Part shown: one piece after another, positions 63,233 through 64,000 of the stretch | Layout: each line of letters begins with the position of its first letter | How positions within the stretch are numbered: the first letter of the stretch is position 1 | Source of the DNA: Corynebacterium resistens DSM 45100 | GTDB taxonomy: Bacteria > Actinomycetota > Actinomycetes > Mycobacteriales > Mycobacteriaceae | Length of the DNA stretch: 64,000 nt | Direction of reading: 5' to 3' | NCBI RefSeq assembly: GCF_000177535.2 | Contig: NC_015673.1 | Coordinates: 124,001-188,000, forward strand | Translations under genes and position numbers: made by a program | Notes under the pieces: generated by a model | Seen by the model: the letters and a program-made list of their open reading frames with translations, nothing else | Database searches by the model: none | Told to the model about the DNA's origin: nothing

Positions 63233-64000
63233 TTTCGCTCCTCCTCCGTGCGCTCCGAGGTCTGAGTAGCGGCGGTATTGGATTCGTCGCTTTGGCGCTG
63301 CTTCTCAACTTCCTCCCGCGTCTTGGCCAACTCCTTGGATTCTTGTTCGGTTCTATAAGCCATGCTCGGCATAGAGGCGGGACCTAGGTAATCCTTCAAC
63401 CACTTATCAAACAACCGGGCCCAAGTACCATCACGACGAATGCGTTCCATCGTGGAGTTGACCTGCATGGTTAAACCAGTGGAAGGCTTGCCATCAATCT
63501 TGATCGGGATTCCCACTCCATAGTGGTTTTCCGCGAAATCGTCGCCCACCAACTTCATGTGGGGATCTTGGGCTTGCAAACCTGAAAGGATCGCATCATC
63601 CGTGTAAACCGCATCCGCTTGATGGCGCTGGAGAGCCATCAGACAATCGGTCCACGTGCGCGTGGCCAGCACCTTGGATAGATCGTAATTGCGAAGAGCG
63701 GAAGCCGACGTGGAATCGTTAGTAGCGCAGACAGTCTTGCCCTTAAGATCCCCCACGTGTTGGATGTGCGAGTTTTCCGGAACCAGCAGTCGCGGGCGAA
63801 CGGTCAGATAAGGGGAAGAGAACTCAGTTTTCTGTTGGCGTGCACTAGTGATGGACATTGTGCGGGAAATGATATCGACTTCGCCTTCCCGCAGAGCTTT
63901 TTCGCGGTTACGGCTTTCTACGTACCGGAACTCCACCTTCTCCGGATCGTTGAAGATATCGCGGGCGATTTCCCTGGCAAGGTCAATTTCAAACCCAACT
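63229..64000 (-). CDS. glnH: Glutamine-binding lipoprotein GlnH-like, C-terminal part (partial)
   Basis: Continues past the right edge; 256 residues visible. Type-2 periplasmic-binding fold: VGFEIDLAREIARDIF, VDIISRTMSITSARQQKTEFSSPYL, LKGKTVCATNDSTSASALRNYD, ADAVYTDDAILSGL and TWARLFDKWLKDYL. A hydrophilic Glu/Lys-rich tail ends the protein. In C. glutamicum the neighbouring lipoprotein and GlnX signal to PknG. The stop overlaps the pknG start by four bases, so the two are translated together. Confidence 0.87.
   Translation of the reverse strand, partial: VGFEIDLAREIARDIFNDPEKVEFRYVESRNREKALREGEVDIISRTMSITSARQQKTEFSSPYLTVRPRLLVPENSHIQHVGDLKGKTVCATNDSTSASALRNYDLSKVLATRTWTDCLMALQRHQADAVYTDDAILSGLQAQDPHMKLVGDDFAENHYGVGIPIKIDGKPSTGLTMQVNSTMERIRRDGTWARLFDKWLKDYLGPASMPSMAYRTEQESKELAKTREEVEKQRQSDESNTAATQTSERTEEERK

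Overview
The window comes from an actinobacterium of the mycolic-acid lineage, almost certainly a Corynebacterium. Evidence: mycothiol synthase, an LmeA-type protein, a DUF3073 protein, a PknG kinase without the rubredoxin motif, an Mtb-PhoP-like response regulator, IS1249-type insertion sequences, and two matches to the corynebacterial McbR operator. From memory, most of the gene order follows C. glutamicum: cysK-cysE, actA, dus-phoU, pst, mshD, pur genes and phoS-phoR as one block, then cysHDNYZ and pta-ackA-pknG-glnH as two others. The species is not resolved.

Layout. 0-1.5 kb: end of cysK, cysE and a small GNAT gene. 1.6-7.1 kb: an accessory patch with two 1385-bp IS1249-like elements in opposite orientation, each with its own 8-bp target duplication, five tRNA genes (Phe, Asp, Asp, Glu, Lys), a rhamnogalacturonan-lyase-like protein and a PhoD phosphodiesterase with an internal deletion. 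A 77-bp direct repeat containing all of tRNA-Asp brackets a 3.3-kb islet. 7.2-22.8 kb: succinyl-CoA:acetate CoA-transferase, dus, phoU, gluconokinase, pstSCAB, mshD, an orphan GlnR-like regulator, lmeA, a nitrobindin-like gene, pabC, ygfZ and a DUF3073 gene. 22.9-44.3 kb: seven purine genes (purM, F, L, Q, S, C, B, D counted with purS as the eighth), all on the minus strand, interrupted by a thioesterase, a degenerate deacetylase, oligopeptidase B, an oligopeptide ABC transporter and a Nei-type glycosylase. 44.3-50 kb: a HIT protein, two coupled lipases, the PhoS-PhoR two-component system and an L,D-transpeptidase-like protein.

50-52.5 kb is the least ordinary stretch. It holds an IS3-family element with a broken transposase, a two-helix membrane micro-gene broken at an A7 tract, tiny ORFs, a tandem array of four 23-bp units carrying DnaA-box-like cores, and two McbR-type operators. 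It lies at the junction of two conserved gene blocks. 52.5-64 kb: cysH-cysD-cysN-cysY-cysZ, pta-ackA, then pknG and glnH on the opposite strand.

Functional links. Phosphate: PhoRS probably controls pst, and the phoR/transpeptidase intergenic region has 11-bp-phased repeats like PhoR sites. Sulfur: sulfate activation and APS reduction at one end, serine acetylation and cysteine synthesis at the other, but no cysI sulfite reductase in the expected place. Acetate and succinyl-CoA: ActA, Pta and AckA, with no sucCD at its usual site. PknG and GlnH fit the glutamine/2-oxoglutarate signalling module.
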